Made by a program: the position numbers and the translations under genes. Source: Gemmatimonadota bacterium (GTDB lineage Bacteria; Gemmatimonadota; Gemmatimonadetes; Gemmatimonadales; GWC2-71-9). From it: DNA of 6,050 nt. Positions 4,962 to 6,050 of this stretch are shown piece by piece. The stretch is from the NCBI GenBank assembly GCA_003222235.1, contig QHVD01000425.1, positions 1 to 6,050 on the forward strand, read 5' to 3'. Within the stretch, counting starts at the first letter, position 1. Each line of letters opens with the position of its first letter. Below the pieces are notes generated by a model that saw only the letters and a list, made by a program, of their open reading frames with translations, did not search any database and was not told the DNA's origin.

Positions 4962-6050
4962 TTAGTCTCCCTTCTTTCCTTTCTTTCCTTTATCTCCCTT
5001 TCCCTTTTCTCCTTTTCCTTTTTCTCCCTTTTCTCCCTTTGCCCTTCTCTCGACGTTCTCCCGCAGCCATTGGGCCATGAACGCCGAGATGTCGAGATTG
5101 TTCTTCTCGAGCATCATCATGTGCCCGTTGCCCGTGATTCCCACGCTTTCGAGCCGCACGAAGGTGTTCTCGACTCCCGCTTGCGTGAGGTATTTCGACG
5201 TGCAGTGATCGTACGAGGCGTGGTACGACGCCTGGCTCGCGATGATTACGATTGGGATGCCCTGCAGCGTGGGCAGCTGGTGCGCGGGCGCTGTCTGGAG
5301 CCGGCAGCGCACGACGTCGGGTTTGTCCGCCGTGGCTTCCTGCACGAACGCGAGCTGTGCGGGATCGGAGACCGCCGGAGAATAGGTGAGGGGGATCGCG
5401 GCGATGCCCCAGGGTCTGCTCAGGTTGCCGTCGGCGAACCAGGTCGGCGCGCCCAACTGCACCACGTCGTAGAACGGCGGCCCGCTCGGCTCCACTTGCA
5501 GGAGTCCCTTGACCAGCGTCGGACGCGCGTCGGCGATGAGCCATCCGTACGGGCCGGACTGGGAGTGGGTCAGGACGATTGCGGGACCGATCCGGTCGAG
5601 CAGCGCCGCCCCCGCCGCGCGCATCGTGGACTGCTGCGTCGCCGCGGACGCTATCCCCGGCACCTCGGAGGCGTAGAACTGATCGAAGCTGAGATCGCCC
5701 ATCAGCCCCGAGCCGGGCCACTGCGTGTGAAGGTGGGCCTGCGGCCACAGGTTGTAGAGCTGCACCGCGGTAAAGCGCTGCTGGAGGCCTGTCGCGTTGC
5801 CGCGCGTGGTCGGCCCATAGATGTCGGCGTGATAGGCCGACTTGCCGCGACCCGTCTGGTCGACGACGTAGACCGCGTAGCCGTTCGCCAGGAAGAACGT
5901 GCTCCAGCCGGGACGATTGTCCGGCGTCCCCATCATGTACGTCCCCGTCAGCCCGCCGCCGTGGATCAGCACGACGGGGTAGGGGTGCTTCACCTCCTTG
6001 GGGATCTGGTACTCGACGTACATCTGATCGACCATGAACGGCCCTGTCCC
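4962..6050 (-). CDS. Alpha/beta hydrolase (esterase-like) with a Lys/Gly/Glu-rich tail, 5' end outside window
   Basis: The frame is open to the window edge; residues GTGPF precede the first ATG (6033-6035) and match the family's approach to the first strand, so the true start is further upstream. Counting from that Met: YPVVLIHGGGLTGT (residues 19-32) holds the oxyanion loop HGGG, YAVYVVDQTGRGKS (53-66) follows, and the nucleophile elbow is LTHSQSGPYGW with Ser158. IPIVIIASQASYHASYDHCT carries the sixth-strand region where the acid should lie, though I cannot assign it. ITGNGHMMMLEKNN gives the probable catalytic His305. I recall this HGGG / GNGHMMM combination from secreted or periplasmic esterase-like hydrolases; the substrate is unknown. 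The last 26 residues (332-357) are only Lys, Gly, Glu and Asp with one Ala, lie beyond the fold and come from a purine repeat. Confidence 0.9.
   Translation of the reverse strand, partial: GTGPFMVDQMYVEYQIPKEVKHPYPVVLIHGGGLTGTYMMGTPDNRPGWSTFFLANGYAVYVVDQTGRGKSAYHADIYGPTTRGNATGLQQRFTAVQLYNLWPQAHLHTQWPGSGLMGDLSFDQFYASEVPGIASAATQQSTMRAAGAALLDRIGPAIVLTHSQSGPYGWLIADARPTLVKGLLQVEPSGPPFYDVVQLGAPTWFADGNLSRPWGIAAIPLTYSPAVSDPAQLAFVQEATADKPDVVRCRLQTAPAHQLPTLQGIPIVIIASQASYHASYDHCTSKYLTQAGVENTFVRLESVGITGNGHMMMLEKNNLDISAFMAQWLRENVERRAKGEKGEKGKGEKGKGDKGKKGKKGD
4966..5040. repeat. Polypyrimidine/polypurine low-complexity tract encoding the hydrolase tail
   Basis: On the plus strand 75 bases contain only C and T except one A at 4992; 4993-5040 is an unbroken 48-base pyrimidine run. 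On the coding strand it begins with two exact AAGGGAGAA units and continues as degenerate AAGGGA-like units. Every tail glycine uses GGA, whereas the gene body prefers GGC and GGG, so the tract looks like a recent repeat expansion. Confidence 0.85.

Overview
The window is GC-rich bacterial chromosome, probably from a soil organism. The best taxonomic hint is at the left end. A slipin gene is followed after 2 bases by the first codons of a gene whose start (ISREPLARIIPRAAELQ) resembles the conserved N-terminus of Gemmatimonadota hypothetical proteins. I recall that resemblance from memory and could not search it, so Gemmatimonadota is a moderate-confidence guess.

Layout. (1) 1-618 (+) is the 3' part of a stomatin/slipin (SPFH) membrane-scaffold gene. 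(2) 621-710 (+) is the stump of the next gene, cut off around base 690. (3) 831-1253 (-) is an intact small gene for a predicted secreted protein. (4) About 1320-1960 (-) is an internal fragment of a PQQ-dependent membrane dehydrogenase gene with a frameshift, an in-frame stop and both ends missing. (5) 1963-2266 has no credible gene but holds short phased A/T tracts and GGGTTCCGGG repeats. It runs into the 3' half of a tRNA-Ile(GAT) gene (2267-2308), broken at the anticodon loop and followed by a terminator. (6) 2358-2876 is non-coding apart from a long hairpin. (7) 2877-3696 (+) is a haloperoxidase/arylesterase-type alpha/beta hydrolase gene, frameshifted at its catalytic acid. A second, shorter copy of the tRNA-Ile tail plus terminator follows at 3706-3762. 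(8) 3855-4805 (+) is an intact NmrA-like NAD(P)-binding protein. (9) 4962-6050 (-) is a convergent alpha/beta hydrolase with a Lys/Gly/Glu tail encoded by a purine-rich repeat; its 5' end lies outside the window.

The genes do not form one pathway. The middle (about 690-3762) reads as an accretion zone around a tRNA-Ile target: truncated genes, single-gene modules, a half tRNA without its 5' half, and two copies of the tRNA tail and terminator flanking a 1.4-kb hydrolase module. No integrase or transposase is visible. The most interesting point is this paired tRNA-tail/terminator structure. I do not see a convincing new defence, secretion or biosynthetic system here.
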